A DNA stretch of 64,000 nucleotides from CAYVQF01 sp964454015. Lineage in GTDB: Bacteria; Myxococcota_A; Bradymonadia; UBA4248. The stretch spans positions 1 through 64,000 of the forward strand of contig CAYVQF010000022.1 of NCBI GenBank assembly GCA_964454015.1, written 5' to 3'. Positions 51,123 through 62,536 of this stretch are shown piece after piece. The notes under the pieces are model-generated. The model was not told the DNA's origin and ran no database searches. It saw nothing but the letters and a program-made list of their open reading frames with translations. Position 1 is the first letter of the stretch, and each line of letters begins with the position of its first letter. The position numbers were made by a program, and so were the translations under genes.

Positions 51123-51202
51123 GCCCGCCGGCGCAGCGCAGGTGATCTGAGGAGGTGCATCGGAGGGGTGCCCGCCTCACAACCAGGATGAGGAGGAGAG
51201 AG

Positions 51203-51784
51203 ATGCGTGAGTTCAAGTGGTTTTTGCAGGTGTGGGTTGGGCTGTTGGTGCTGGGGCTCATCGTGGCGTGTTCGACCAACCCCGAGCAGCAGCGCTCGCG
51301 TTTCAACCGCAATATCGATGCCTTGGAGCTGCAGTCGAACAAGCTCTTGCACGCCAAAGCCGATATTATGTTGAAGATTCAGGAGTTCAAGGCGGAGTTC
51401 GAGAAGGCTGGCGACGACGTGGATAAGCTGATCGCCGTGAACCGCCGGGTTGAACGGTACATGGAAGAGCTGGAGAAGATGGTGAATCCTCAGGTCGGCG
51501 CGCAAGGCCAGGCGCCGGTGGGTTCCAAGGTCGGTGCTCCGGTGCCCGGTGGGTCAGCGACGGGTGCGCCGATGCCTGGAACGGTCCCTGGCGGCGCGGT
51601 GCCTGGCGCGGTGCCGGGTGGCGCCCCGATGCCGGGCGGTAAGCTCGGCGATCCCGGCATGGGTGGTGGCATGGGCGCTCCCATGCCCGGCTCGACTGGC
51701 GCCCCCATGCCCGGCGGCAGCGCGGTCCCAGTCCAGCCAGTGCAGCCAGCGCCTGGCGGCGGTGGCGGTTTTGGCGGTCAGTGA
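51203..51784 (+). CDS. coiled-coil lipoprotein with GAPMPGG repeats
   Basis: 193 aa. Lipobox IVAC, then a ~75-residue coiled-coil-like helical region with heptads (SRFNRNIDALELQSNKLL; FEKAGDDVDKLIAVNRRVERY). The C-terminal 100 residues are a low-complexity run of Gly-Ala-Pro-Met-Pro units (GAPMPGG, GAPVPGG). It may be an outer-membrane or periplasmic spacer. AGGAGG 6 nt before ATG 51203. Confidence 0.8.
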   Translation: MREFKWFLQVWVGLLVLGLIVACSTNPEQQRSRFNRNIDALELQSNKLLHAKADIMLKIQEFKAEFEKAGDDVDKLIAVNRRVERYMEELEKMVNPQVGAQGQAPVGSKVGAPVPGGSATGAPMPGTVPGGAVPGAVPGGAPMPGGKLGDPGMGGGMGAPMPGSTGAPMPGGSAVPVQPVQPAPGGGGGFGGQ

Positions 51785-51839
51785 TCGGTTGCAGGCGCGG
51801 GAGGCCCGTGGCGCATGGCCGTGGCCCTTCGCGTTGGGC

Positions 51840-52259
51840 TCATTCGCCGATGATTTTGATGAGGGCGCGTTTGCGGCGTCCGCCGTCGAACTCGCCGTAG
51901 AAGATCTGCTCCCACGGGCCAAAGTCGAGGCGCCCCTTGGTGATGGCGCAGACCACCTCGCGGCCCATGATCTGGCGTTTGAGGTGCGCGTCGCCGTTGT
52001 CTTCACCCGTGCGGTTATGGAGATAACGGCTGGTTGGGGCGTGCGGCGCGAGCTCTTCGAGCCAGCGTTCGTAGTCCTGGTGGAGGCCTGATTCATCGTC
52101 GTTGATGAAGACCGAGGCGGTGATGTGCATGGCGTTGACGAGGACCAGGCCTTCTTGGACGCCGCTCTTCTGGATGGCCGCTTGGACCTTGGGGGTGATG
52201 TTGATGAAGGCACGTCGGCCAGGGATGTCGAAGACGAGCTCTTCGCGGTGGGATTTCAT
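51840..52259 (-). CDS. YjbQ family protein (UPF0047)
   Basis: 139 aa, compact trimer-forming fold in the family. Conserved HIS/ASP positions: LVNAMHITASVFINDDE, NGDAHLKRQIMGRE and FGPWEQIFYGEFDGGRRKR. Some members show thiamine-phosphate synthase activity in vitro; the cellular role is unclear. AGGAGG lies 6 nt before ATG 52259. A hairpin sits just upstream of the ribosome site. Confidence 0.93.
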   Translation of the reverse strand: MKSHREELVFDIPGRRAFINITPKVQAAIQKSGVQEGLVLVNAMHITASVFINDDESGLHQDYERWLEELAPHAPTSRYLHNRTGEDNGDAHLKRQIMGREVVCAITKGRLDFGPWEQIFYGEFDGGRRKRALIKIIGE

Positions 52260-52571
52260 AGGCGTCCTCCTGTGGTGGCTCGGTGGAACGAGCCCTGTGA
52301 TCCAAGTGCAAGGCTATGACCTCCTCTGGGGGGCGTCGTCAAGGGTTGTGTCGCTGGCCTAGGTCCGAACGTTCTGCGGTCTTCGCTTTCGTGGGTGGGC
52401 AATTTCGCGTAGCCTTTGAGTCAGTGGGTCGGAACTCTGGTCGCGCTGCAGAGGCGTTGGCCCAGGAGCATCGACGGTGGCGTTGGCCCTTTCGCCCTGA
52501 CGATGGGTGAGATGGGTCCAGATCCCCTGCTCACGCGCATGACGGGTTGGGGGCCGGAGCTCGAGGTGGAT
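52260..52571. other. 312-bp intergenic region between yjbQ-like and small membrane gene
   Basis: Contains the yjbQ leader hairpin (52277-52294) and, on the minus strand, TTGACG (52342-52337) with only a weak -10 near 52318. The rest shows no convincing gene. The frame of the downstream small membrane protein stays open to 52416, so a longer form cannot be excluded. Confidence 0.6.
52277..52294 (-). promoter_or_regulatory. leader hairpin before the YjbQ-family gene
   Basis: GGCTCG-6 nt-CGAGCC perfect stem, 6 nt from the AGGAGG ribosome site. It could modulate translation initiation or be an operator. Confidence 0.4.
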
Positions 52572-52751
52572 ATGAAAAAGAAAGCGATTTGGGTTGGGCT
52601 GTTGCTGCTTGGGTTGTTGCTCGCGTGGTGGCTGTTCAAGCGGGTGCTGGTGATTGCTTTCACTGTGCTGTTGGTGGTGGCTTGCGTGTGGCTGTTCGTG
52701 CGGGTCCGGCGTTGGCGGCGCCAGCGGCGGCGTCAAGCGGCGCGCGCCTAG
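52572..52751 (+). CDS. small membrane protein with basic tail, unrecognised
   Basis: 59 aa: Lys-rich N-terminus, two hydrophobic stretches (IWVGLLLLGLLLAWWLF, VLVIAFTVLLVVACVWLF) and a strongly basic C-terminal tail (VRVRRWRRQRRRQAARA). Inner-membrane, tail likely cytoplasmic. A GAGGTGG sits before ATG 52572; the frame could begin earlier at 52416. Confidence 0.55.
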   Translation: MKKKAIWVGLLLLGLLLAWWLFKRVLVIAFTVLLVVACVWLFVRVRRWRRQRRRQAARA

Positions 52752-52779
52752 CTCGCCCTGGCTGCTTTACCCCGTGTGA

Positions 52780-52809
52780 TTGCCAAAGTGCTGGGCTTGC
52801 CCTTATATT
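52780..52809 (+). promoter_or_regulatory. strong candidate promoter of the PilZ-PrsW genes
   Basis: TTGCCA (52780-52785), 18-bp spacer, TATATT (52804-52809), both 5/6. Predicted leader of about 127 nt before GTG 52943. Confidence 0.65.
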
Positions 52810-52942
52810 TGAGCGGCGTTGAAGTGCGCTGGCGATGTTGACCAGCATTGGCATGGCGCGAACTACGGTGGTACTGAATAGAGGTGATGGCCTTGCATAC
52901 ACCCTGTGCGCAGATTCAGGCCTTTGGCGTTGAGGTGAGAAC

Positions 52943-54568
52943 GTGACCGCGTCGGCAAATCAAGTGGCGGTAGTGCGCGCGAAGCTGAAGTTCACTTCGC
53001 GAGAAGAATTCATCAAAGGCTTCACGCCTCTCGTGACCAAAGCGGGTCTCTTCATCCGCACGCGCAGCACCAAGCCCGAGGGCACGGGCATCCGCTTCGA
53101 GTTCAAGTTGGCAGATGACTCGCCGGTTTTCGTAGGTGAGGGGGTGGTGCGTAAGGAGATTCCCTTCGACCAGGCGCAGCCACAGCGGCCGTGTGGGATG
53201 CTCGTGGCGTTGCGCAAGCTCAACCGGGCGTCGAAGACGCTGCTGGACGAGATGCTGGCGGCGAAGGATGGCGGGTCTTCAGAGAGCAGTGAAGAAGAGG
53301 ACAGCCCCGTCGAGGAAGACAGCGTTCCTGCGAGCGCGGCGCCGCCGGCAGCGCCAGCGGCGGTGGTGGCCCCTGCGCCGCAGGCGGCGGCGCCATCGAT
53401 TTTTGGGGGCGGGAGTGCCGGTGACGGTTTGGGATCGCTCTTTGGCGACGATTTGGACGACGAGCTGGATGACCTCTTTGCTGAGGTTGGCTTGGTTTCC
53501 GACGGTGGTGGCCTTGATTTCTCGGGCCCTGCCGATCTAGGTGGCTCAGCGCTGCCCTCGATGGCGACCCGGCACGAGCAGATTAAAGCGGCGTCGAGCA
53601 GCGGTTTGTTGTCCATGAGTGAAGACGACTTCGAGGACGACGAAGGGGAGGCGGTCGAGGTCCCGGTGCAGCAGCGGCCCACGGTGCAGGTACCGGCGGT
53701 CATGGCGACCCGCCCTTCGGCGACGCCTTGGGGGGCCTCCATGCCGACGCCTCCGGGGACGGTGCCGAGTGTCGTCCCGACGCCGGCGGCGCCGTTGGCG
53801 GCGGTTGCGGTGGCAGCCCCCGGGGCGACCCCGACGCCTCCGCGGCCGGAGCTGGCGGTGCAGGCAGCAGAGATGGGTTTCGCGGCGCCTCAAGCCGACG
53901 CGCCGGTGTTGGAGATTTCGCCGAGCCCGGTGGTGGAGGCACCTCTCTTCCAGGCGCCTGCTCCGACGCCGGCTGCGCCTCTCTTCCAGGCGCCTGCTCC
54001 GACGCCTTCTGCGCCGCGTGAAGCGAGCGGGTTGCTCGAGCAACTGGGCCTCTCGATGACGGGGTCTGCCAGCGCCGACGAGCCCACCGAGGCGAGTGGT
54101 TTGATCGAGCAGCTCAGCGAAGATGTCGGTCCTGTGGTGCCACCGCCGCGGCATGCGCCGCCGCCGCCACCGCCGCCGCGGATGCCGCCCCCGCAGAGTG
54201 AGTTGAAGGAAGCGCTGAGTTTCCTGAATAGCACTGAGCCAGCGCCGGTGCGGGAGCCTTCGGGCTTGCTGGCGCCGGCCATATTGGCGGCGAGCGCCTC
54301 TCCGGAGGCCGCGCCTCAGGCCGCGGAAGAAGAAGACGATTTGGCCAAGTTGCTAGGTTCAGGGCCGTCGCGGCCGCCGGTGGAGGAGACGCCTGAGGAG
54401 GCCTCGCCGCTGTCATCGGAGAATCCGCTGGACGCGATTTCCGTGGCCGCAGCGGACCTGCCGCCGCCTCCCAAGTTGCGCGGCTTCGATTCGCCGACCC
54501 TTGACGATCTCCAGGCAGACAAGCCGAAGAAGCGTGGACTTTTTGGCAAGCTTTTTGGCAAGGACTAG
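52943..54568 (+). CDS. PilZ-like (myxobacterial type) protein with long disordered tail
   Basis: 541 aa. The N-terminal ~105 residues (KFTSREEFIKGFTPLVT, KAGLFIRTRSTKPEGTGIRF) match the PilZ-like domain seen in delta-group bacteria, which may bind c-di-GMP or partner proteins. The remaining 430 residues are Pro/Ala/acidic and disordered. They contain linear motifs repeated three times (EASGLLEQL, EASGLIEQL, EPSGLLAPA) and end in a basic KKRGLFGKLFGKD. GAGG is 7 nt before GTG 52943. The prsW-like gene follows after 46 nt. Confidence 0.8.
   Translation: MTASANQVAVVRAKLKFTSREEFIKGFTPLVTKAGLFIRTRSTKPEGTGIRFEFKLADDSPVFVGEGVVRKEIPFDQAQPQRPCGMLVALRKLNRASKTLLDEMLAAKDGGSSESSEEEDSPVEEDSVPASAAPPAAPAAVVAPAPQAAAPSIFGGGSAGDGLGSLFGDDLDDELDDLFAEVGLVSDGGGLDFSGPADLGGSALPSMATRHEQIKAASSSGLLSMSEDDFEDDEGEAVEVPVQQRPTVQVPAVMATRPSATPWGASMPTPPGTVPSVVPTPAAPLAAVAVAAPGATPTPPRPELAVQAAEMGFAAPQADAPVLEISPSPVVEAPLFQAPAPTPAAPLFQAPAPTPSAPREASGLLEQLGLSMTGSASADEPTEASGLIEQLSEDVGPVVPPPRHAPPPPPPPRMPPPQSELKEALSFLNSTEPAPVREPSGLLAPAILAASASPEAAPQAAEEEDDLAKLLGSGPSRPPVEETPEEASPLSSENPLDAISVAAADLPPPPKLRGFDSPTLDDLQADKPKKRGLFGKLFGKD
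53939..54010 (+). repeat. two tandem 36-bp repeats in the PilZ protein tail
   Basis: Encodes APLFQAPAPTPA and APLFQAPAPTPS; the two copies are nearly identical at DNA level, indicating recent in-frame duplication. Confidence 0.85.
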
Positions 54569-54614
54569 GGCCTGTCGCGGGAGCAGGCGCTCGCTGCCCA
54601 GCAGGTAGCATTGG

Positions 54615-55604
54615 ATGTCGCAGGTCTTCCTCCTCTTCTCTCTGGCAGCGGCGGTCTTGCCTGCGGTGCTTTACCTACTGGTGATTTGGCGCTTGGACCG
54701 CTATGAGCGAGAGCCCTTTTGGTTGACCGCTGGGGTTTTTGCTTACGGCGCGACGGTGGCGGTTTTCCTTGGGGTCATGGGGTCTCTGCTGGGGATCGGC
54801 GTTGGGGTGGTGCTGGGCTTGGAGGTGGATGACGTCTTCACGGCGGTGATCGTCGCCCCTCTGGCGGAGGAGCCTGCCAAGGGCCTCATTTTGTTGCTCT
54901 TGCTCCTGGGTCGTCACTTTGACAACACCACGGATGGCTTGGTCTATGGTTCGGCCACGGGCCTGGGCTTTGCGATGACGGAGAATTTTTTCTATTTTTT
55001 GGATCCCTATCACGCTGGGGATTACGAGGCCTGGAAGAGTTTGGTCATGGTGCGGGTCTTGTTCTCGGCCTTGATGCACTGCACGGCGAGCGCGGCTTTA
55101 GGGGCGGTATTGGGGCGCTATCGCTTTCGTTCAGTCGTCCAACAGTGGGTGCTGGCGCCACTGCTCGGCTTGCTGATTGCCATTTCGATTCACGCGGCTT
55201 TCAATGGACTGCTGATGGCGACGGTCGAGACTGGGGATGAGGTCTACGGCATGGCCGCGTTGGTGTTGGTGCCGGCGTTGGTGGTGCTCTTGTTCATGGT
55301 GATTCAATTTTCGCTGGCGGCCGAGCACCAGGTGATCAAGCGTGAGCTGTTGGAGGAAGCGCGGGCAGGGGTATTGCCCTTCGAACACGCGGCGATCATT
55401 CCCTATGTGCGGCGTCGTCGCGGCGATCACTGGTTGCCGCCTGGGGTGGACAAGGACGCCTATGTGAAGGCGGCGACCTTGTTGGCCTTTCGCCGACATC
55501 AAGCGCGGCTGCGGGGGCATGCGACGGGATCGGCCAACCCGGAGATCCATGCCCTCCGTCTCGAGCTGTTTGCCATGCTTGGCCCGGACGGGTTCGAGCG
55601 CTGA
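54615..55604 (+). CDS. PrsW-family intramembrane protease-like protein
   Basis: 329 aa with about eight membrane segments. Motifs: APLAEEPAKGLILL (EExxK), GFAMTENFFY, MHCTASA and IHAAFNG with the conserved His residues. PrsW-type proteases cleave membrane anchors in signalling; the substrate here is unknown. A cytoplasmic C-terminal ~100 residues follow the last helix. ATG 54615 is 46 nt after the PilZ gene, probably co-transcribed. Convergent with the SprT-like gene by 2 nt. Confidence 0.85.
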   Translation: MSQVFLLFSLAAAVLPAVLYLLVIWRLDRYEREPFWLTAGVFAYGATVAVFLGVMGSLLGIGVGVVLGLEVDDVFTAVIVAPLAEEPAKGLILLLLLLGRHFDNTTDGLVYGSATGLGFAMTENFFYFLDPYHAGDYEAWKSLVMVRVLFSALMHCTASAALGAVLGRYRFRSVVQQWVLAPLLGLLIAISIHAAFNGLLMATVETGDEVYGMAALVLVPALVVLLFMVIQFSLAAEHQVIKRELLEEARAGVLPFEHAAIIPYVRRRRGDHWLPPGVDKDAYVKAATLLAFRRHQARLRGHATGSANPEIHALRLELFAMLGPDGFER

Positions 55605-55606
55605 GC

Positions 55607-56788
55607 CTAGTGTTGCTGCGCGAAGCGGCTGAGCCAGGCTTCGGCCTCGGCGTAAGTGGCGAAGCGGCGTTCGTCTTTGCGGAAGGCCGGGGTGTGGGCC
55701 CGGTTGCGGCCGTTGTGGCGGGTGAGTCCGTGAATTTTGTGTAGAAGCTCGTGGAAGACGACGAAATCGAGGACGGCCAAAGGGACCTCGGGGGCGTCGA
55801 GGCAAGGGGAGACGACGATTTGATTGCGGGTGAAGTCGAAATGGCCGAATTTCTTGGTGGTGGTGCGACTTCCCCAGGCGAGGTGAGGGCGCTCGACTTG
55901 GCCATCGAAGTAGCGGAGGTTGACGCGTTGGAAAGAGGCTTCGAGGTCGTGACAGGCGCCTTGGGGCAAGTGCAGCAGTGCGGCGTCGAGGGTGAAGCGC
56001 GCTTGGCAGGTGCGGTAAGTCTCTTCTTGTGAGTAGCGGGTGTAGCGTTCGCGTTGGGTCGGATCGGGTCTCTGGATGGCAGCGCCGAGGATCGCTTCCC
56101 ATACCGGTCTGGGGGCATGGAGGTAGCCGATATTGGCGCGCAGGCGCAGGTGCTCGAAGCGGCGTTTGGAGGCCCACAGAGAGCGCATGAGGGCGAAGGA
56201 AAAGGAGACGTGGTTGGGGTTGAGGCCCTGATCGGTGATGATCTGGCGCAGGAGGCAGTTGGCGGCGATCATCGCTTGAAAAGCGGCCGGCTCGGTCAAG
56301 CGCCGCAAGGCGATGAGGACGGCGCGGCTCGCCGGCGTGAGGGCCGCCATCTCCAGTTGCTGGGCGCGCTCTTGGAGGTTGGTTTCGTAGACGGCGCGGA
56401 CGATCGTGCGTTGGAGGGCGATGATGACTGGTGAGGGGCGGTCGCTGAGGGTTGCGAAGCGCCACATTTTGTCATTGAGCTCGCGCCAGATCTGCAGGAG
56501 CTTGGGGAGGCGCAGGGGGGTGTCCTTTTTGGCGGCGGCCTTCTGGGGGGGGACGGGCCAGGTGGCAGGATCGGTGGTGGCCAAGAAGACGTAGGTTTCG
56601 CGGGAGGGTCGGGGGAGGTGCATGGGGCTCGTCCCCTGGCTGGCACAGAAGTCATTGACCTCGTTGACCAGGGCGCGAACTTTTTCATAGAGCGGGCGTC
56701 GCATGGCGGGTGAGACACCGGCTTGGATGGTGTTGCGCAGGTTACGGCAAGCTCTGACCAGGCCTTGGATGTGCAGCTCTGTGGGCAT
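55607..56788 (-). CDS. SprT/YgjP-like zinc metallopeptidase-domain protein
   Basis: 393 aa, cytoplasmic. The C-terminus holds DFVVFHELLHKIHG with HExxH, the pattern of SprT-like or YgjP-like peptidases, followed by further His (RHNGRNRAHTPAF) that may complete the zinc site. The first ~280 residues are helical and unfamiliar, unlike short SprT proteins. It follows the kinase gene by 5 nt, so the two are co-transcribed and possibly functionally linked. ATG 56788; no strong ribosome site. Confidence 0.72.
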   Translation of the reverse strand: MPTELHIQGLVRACRNLRNTIQAGVSPAMRRPLYEKVRALVNEVNDFCASQGTSPMHLPRPSRETYVFLATTDPATWPVPPQKAAAKKDTPLRLPKLLQIWRELNDKMWRFATLSDRPSPVIIALQRTIVRAVYETNLQERAQQLEMAALTPASRAVLIALRRLTEPAAFQAMIAANCLLRQIITDQGLNPNHVSFSFALMRSLWASKRRFEHLRLRANIGYLHAPRPVWEAILGAAIQRPDPTQRERYTRYSQEETYRTCQARFTLDAALLHLPQGACHDLEASFQRVNLRYFDGQVERPHLAWGSRTTTKKFGHFDFTRNQIVVSPCLDAPEVPLAVLDFVVFHELLHKIHGLTRHNGRNRAHTPAFRKDERRFATYAEAEAWLSRFAQQH

Positions 56789-56793
56789 GAAGT

Positions 56794-57939
<1,146 letters not shown>

Positions 57940-57990
57940 GTTGCTCCTTGCGAAGAAGGTCGCCGCCTGCGCGCGGCTATCAGGGTCAAC

Positions 57991-58019
57991 ATCCTAATGG
58001 GGTGAGCCGTTGGCTGCAA
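57991..58019 (-). promoter_or_regulatory. possible promoter of the kinase-SprT operon
   Basis: Minus strand TTGCAG (58019-58014), 17 bp, TAGGAT (57996-57991). Weak -35, -10 4/6. Confidence 0.35.
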
Positions 58020-58057
58020 CGAATGTCGGGGCAGGGATGCGAAAAGGCGCCTCGGGG

Positions 58058-58086
58058 TGGACAATAAGGGACGCGGCGGCTATGAA
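58058..58086 (+). promoter_or_regulatory. candidate promoter of prfC
   Basis: TGGACA (58058-58063), 17 bp, TATGAA (58081-58086), 5/6 and 4/6. Leader of about 70 nt to ATG 58166. Confidence 0.6.
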
Positions 58087-58165
58087 GTCAGCGCGCCTCG
58101 GCTAGGCCTGGACCGTCGACGGTGGGTTGGGGGCGCGGTTCATGGCAGGAGCAGGAGCCCAAAAG

Positions 58166-59788
<1,623 letters not shown>

Positions 59789-59812
59789 GCGTCAGGGCGC
59801 CTGGGCTGGTGA

Positions 59813-59830
59813 CCCTGCCTTTCCGCAGGG
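59813..59830. terminator. candidate bidirectional terminator hairpin
   Basis: CCCTGC-6 nt-GCAGGG between the convergent prfC and small lipoprotein genes. No T run, so strength uncertain. Confidence 0.4.
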
Positions 59831-59867
59831 GGCTGTGCTGTAAGGGCCGGGCGCCTTGCTCGCCGGC

Positions 59868-60203
59868 TCAGGGGCTGATGCAGGTCTGCCGGGCGAAGTT
59901 CAGACGTTCCTGGTGTTCCTGGCACTCGCCTTCTTTGCTGGTGGCGAGGGCTTCTTGGCGCTTGAGCTCGTCGTGGCGGCGGATTTCGGTCACGCACAGG
60001 GGCGACATGCACTCACTGGGATCGGCGCAGTTGGCCTCGACCTCGGCGAAGTAGGCTTTGCATTGAGGGCCCCAGACCGAGACCGCGGTCTGGCCGACGG
60101 CGGGGAGGGGATCGGCGGCTGGGACGATGCCGCTGACGCTTTGGCCGCAGGATGCCAGCATCCCGGCAGCGATGGCGATGGCGAAGAGGATGCGAAGGTT
60201 CAT
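59868..60203 (-). CDS. small Cys-containing lipoprotein, unrecognised
   Basis: 111 aa. Lipobox LASC, short spacer, then a charged helical region with six Cys (GPQCKAYF, NCADPSEC, PLCVTEI, GECQEHQ, TCISP). No family recognised. GGGAG 8 nt before ATG 60203. It lies 97 nt downstream of the Ca-binding lipoprotein and may share its operon. Confidence 0.72.
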   Translation of the reverse strand: MNLRILFAIAIAAGMLASCGQSVSGIVPAADPLPAVGQTAVSVWGPQCKAYFAEVEANCADPSECMSPLCVTEIRRHDELKRQEALATSKEGECQEHQERLNFARQTCISP

Positions 60204-60300
60204 GGCGTCGACTCCCTGAAGGCTAGTGGTTGGGCCGCGTCGAGAAGCGAAACGAGGTCGCGAGTCGGTGGCGTGGGCATCATACGTCAAGGGCCAGCGA

Positions 60301-62505
60301 TTATTCATTGGGCAGGGGATAGGAGAAGAGATAGGAGTCCTGGGAGACGGCCAAGGCCTGCAGGTTGACGTCGGAGAGGAGGAAGTCGTCGTTGTAATCG
60401 AAGGGCTTGGCGGCGCCGAGGGTGTAGGCGTTGATCTCCAACTCCAGGGTGTCGCCGGCGTAACGGTAGGTGACGTTGGTGGCCTGGTGGCTGGGTTCGG
60501 GGTTGCGCAGGATGGGCTGGCCCGGCGCGTCAAGGGGGAGCTCGGGGAGCTTGACGCTGGTGCGGTGTCCCGGGACGTGGATCTCCCACAGCAGGTGCGA
60601 GCGCGGGCCGCCGAGGTCCGTGCGGGTGAAGCTATTGTAGGGGGGCGGTGTCATGTAGTTGATGCGCAGGACCCAGTGGTCGGGTTGGTGCTCACCGCCG
60701 TGGATGTTCCAGCTCAGGTTCCCATCGAGCAGGGGCGAGCCGACCCGGTCGAGGGGGTAGGGGCCAGGGGGCGCGAGGGGGCTGGCGAAGGTGGGCAAGG
60801 GCGCCCAGACTTCGGGGCGGTCGTAGGCGATGGGCTCGAGGGAGCGCCTGCGGTTTCGAATCACTGTGGAGATGCCCGGCGGATCGGCGCCAGAGATGGC
60901 GGCGCGACCGGCCAACCCGACGACGAGGGGGTTGAGGTCGAGCCCCAGAGCCTGCAATCTCGGGTGGTCTGGTTCGGGGAAGACCACTTGGGTTGGGTTT
61001 TGGTAGCCCGGGCGGTTGTAGGAGGCGTTGACGTCGACGAAAATGAACCCCTTGCCCGTGTCCATGACGGGGAGAAGGATGGCGTTGGGGAGGCGTTGCC
61101 CGGTGAAGGGGTCCGTGGGCAGGGCCCCCACCTGCACGGGGATGGCGCCGCCGCCCTGCACGAGGTCGATCTCCAGGAGGAGCTCGACGGCCGTGTCTTT
61201 GCCCGCTTCTACGGTGACCTCGGCGATGGCCAGGGCGCGCGGTTGGAAGGAGAGGGCATAGGGGTCGGCGACGGCGTCGAAGATGCCCGTGGCCGCGCCG
61301 GCGAGGGCGAAGACCAGGTAGACGCCAGGGCGCCGGCCGGCGAGGCGGAAGGTGGCGCTCTCAGGGAGGTTGGGGTTGAAGAGCACCATGTTGGCCGGGA
61401 TGCCCAAAAAGTCGTTGGGGTCCGGTGGTTCGAGGATGGAGCCAGCGCTCATGGAGGACAGGGGCACGTTGCGCGGCGCGGTCTGGACCATGGCGATGTT
61501 ATAGCTCCCCGTGGCGAAGTCGTTGAGCACGGGGAAGGGCTCCAGGCCGCCTTCGCCGAGGAAGCCTGTGACGAGGCCGGTGATGGCGCCGACCTGGTCG
61601 CTGTCGTTGATCTGGGTGGGGTCACGCATGCCGATGGGTAGGGTGATGGTGCGGGCGTCGACATCGACGAGGGTCATGTACTTGGCGTTGTCGGCGCCAG
61701 CGGTCACGGTGAGGGGTCCGCGCAAGCCCTCCTCGACGAAGAGGGCCACGCCGTCTTTGTCGCTGGTGGTGCGCAAGTTGCGGCCGTCAGGGAGGTCCAC
61801 TTGGACGAAGGCGTTGGCGAAGGGCAGCGGGGCGCGGCCGGGCCAGCCGGCGCTGTCGGCGTTGACGGTGAAGACTCGCAGGACCCCGTCGATGGGGCCA
61901 TCGCCGACGAAATCACCGGTGTTGACGCCAGGTTGGGGGAGGGCGAGGTCGCCGGGGATGTCGAGAAAGAGGGTGGCGCTGACGTCGGCGCCTTGGCCGC
62001 TGGGGTCGCGGTGGGTGACGACGACCGTGGCGATGCCACCCGAGGCGGCGCGCAAGGTGAGGCGGTAGTCTCCTTGGCCGGCGTCGGTGATGGGACTGAG
62101 CTGCCCGAGGTCGGTGCTGGCCGTGAGCTGGAGCCCGTCGATGGGGCGCGGCGCGCTCTGGCCAGCGATGATGCTGACGTTGGCCGTGATGGTGAGCTCC
62201 TTGTGGGTTCCGTAGTTCTGCAGTGGTGTCGCCGCGAGGGCGATGACCATGCTCTCGCGTGACCAGGGGCTGGGATCTTGGCCGTCGGGGATGCCGTTGC
62301 CGTTGGTGTCGGGGTTGAAGGGGTCGGTCCCGAAGCGCTCCTCTTGCTTGTCCGTGAGGCCGTCGCCATCGCTGTCGCGGCTGAGTTCTTCGTCGACGCA
62401 GGCCCAGGGGTTGAGGATCAAGGCGAGAAGCAAGGTGAGGGTTAGCGCCAGTCGAGGTGAGGGGGCGCACGCCCAAGGAGATGGGTTGGGTCTGAGTGGG
62501 TACAT
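60301..62505 (-). CDS. large lipoprotein with thrombospondin-3-like Ca2+-binding repeats
   Basis: 734 aa. Probable lipoprotein signal (LILNPWAC), then DSDGDGLTDKQEERFGTD and NTNGNGIPDGQDPSPW-type repeats, the thrombospondin type 3-like calcium motif common in secreted proteins. Ig/Big-like beta-sandwich regions follow (ITANVSIIAGQ; GLRGPLTVTAG) and a long unrecognised C-terminal part. No catalytic site seen. ATG 62505 lacks a ribosome site but is the first Met before the signal. The FadL gene ends 31 nt upstream, so the two are one operon. Confidence 0.8.
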   Translation of the reverse strand: MYPLRPNPSPWACAPSPRLALTLTLLLALILNPWACVDEELSRDSDGDGLTDKQEERFGTDPFNPDTNGNGIPDGQDPSPWSRESMVIALAATPLQNYGTHKELTITANVSIIAGQSAPRPIDGLQLTASTDLGQLSPITDAGQGDYRLTLRAASGGIATVVVTHRDPSGQGADVSATLFLDIPGDLALPQPGVNTGDFVGDGPIDGVLRVFTVNADSAGWPGRAPLPFANAFVQVDLPDGRNLRTTSDKDGVALFVEEGLRGPLTVTAGADNAKYMTLVDVDARTITLPIGMRDPTQINDSDQVGAITGLVTGFLGEGGLEPFPVLNDFATGSYNIAMVQTAPRNVPLSSMSAGSILEPPDPNDFLGIPANMVLFNPNLPESATFRLAGRRPGVYLVFALAGAATGIFDAVADPYALSFQPRALAIAEVTVEAGKDTAVELLLEIDLVQGGGAIPVQVGALPTDPFTGQRLPNAILLPVMDTGKGFIFVDVNASYNRPGYQNPTQVVFPEPDHPRLQALGLDLNPLVVGLAGRAAISGADPPGISTVIRNRRRSLEPIAYDRPEVWAPLPTFASPLAPPGPYPLDRVGSPLLDGNLSWNIHGGEHQPDHWVLRINYMTPPPYNSFTRTDLGGPRSHLLWEIHVPGHRTSVKLPELPLDAPGQPILRNPEPSHQATNVTYRYAGDTLELEINAYTLGAAKPFDYNDDFLLSDVNLQALAVSQDSYLFSYPLPNE

Positions 62506-62536
62506 GAATGACCGGCCGTGGCAACGAGAAATGGAA

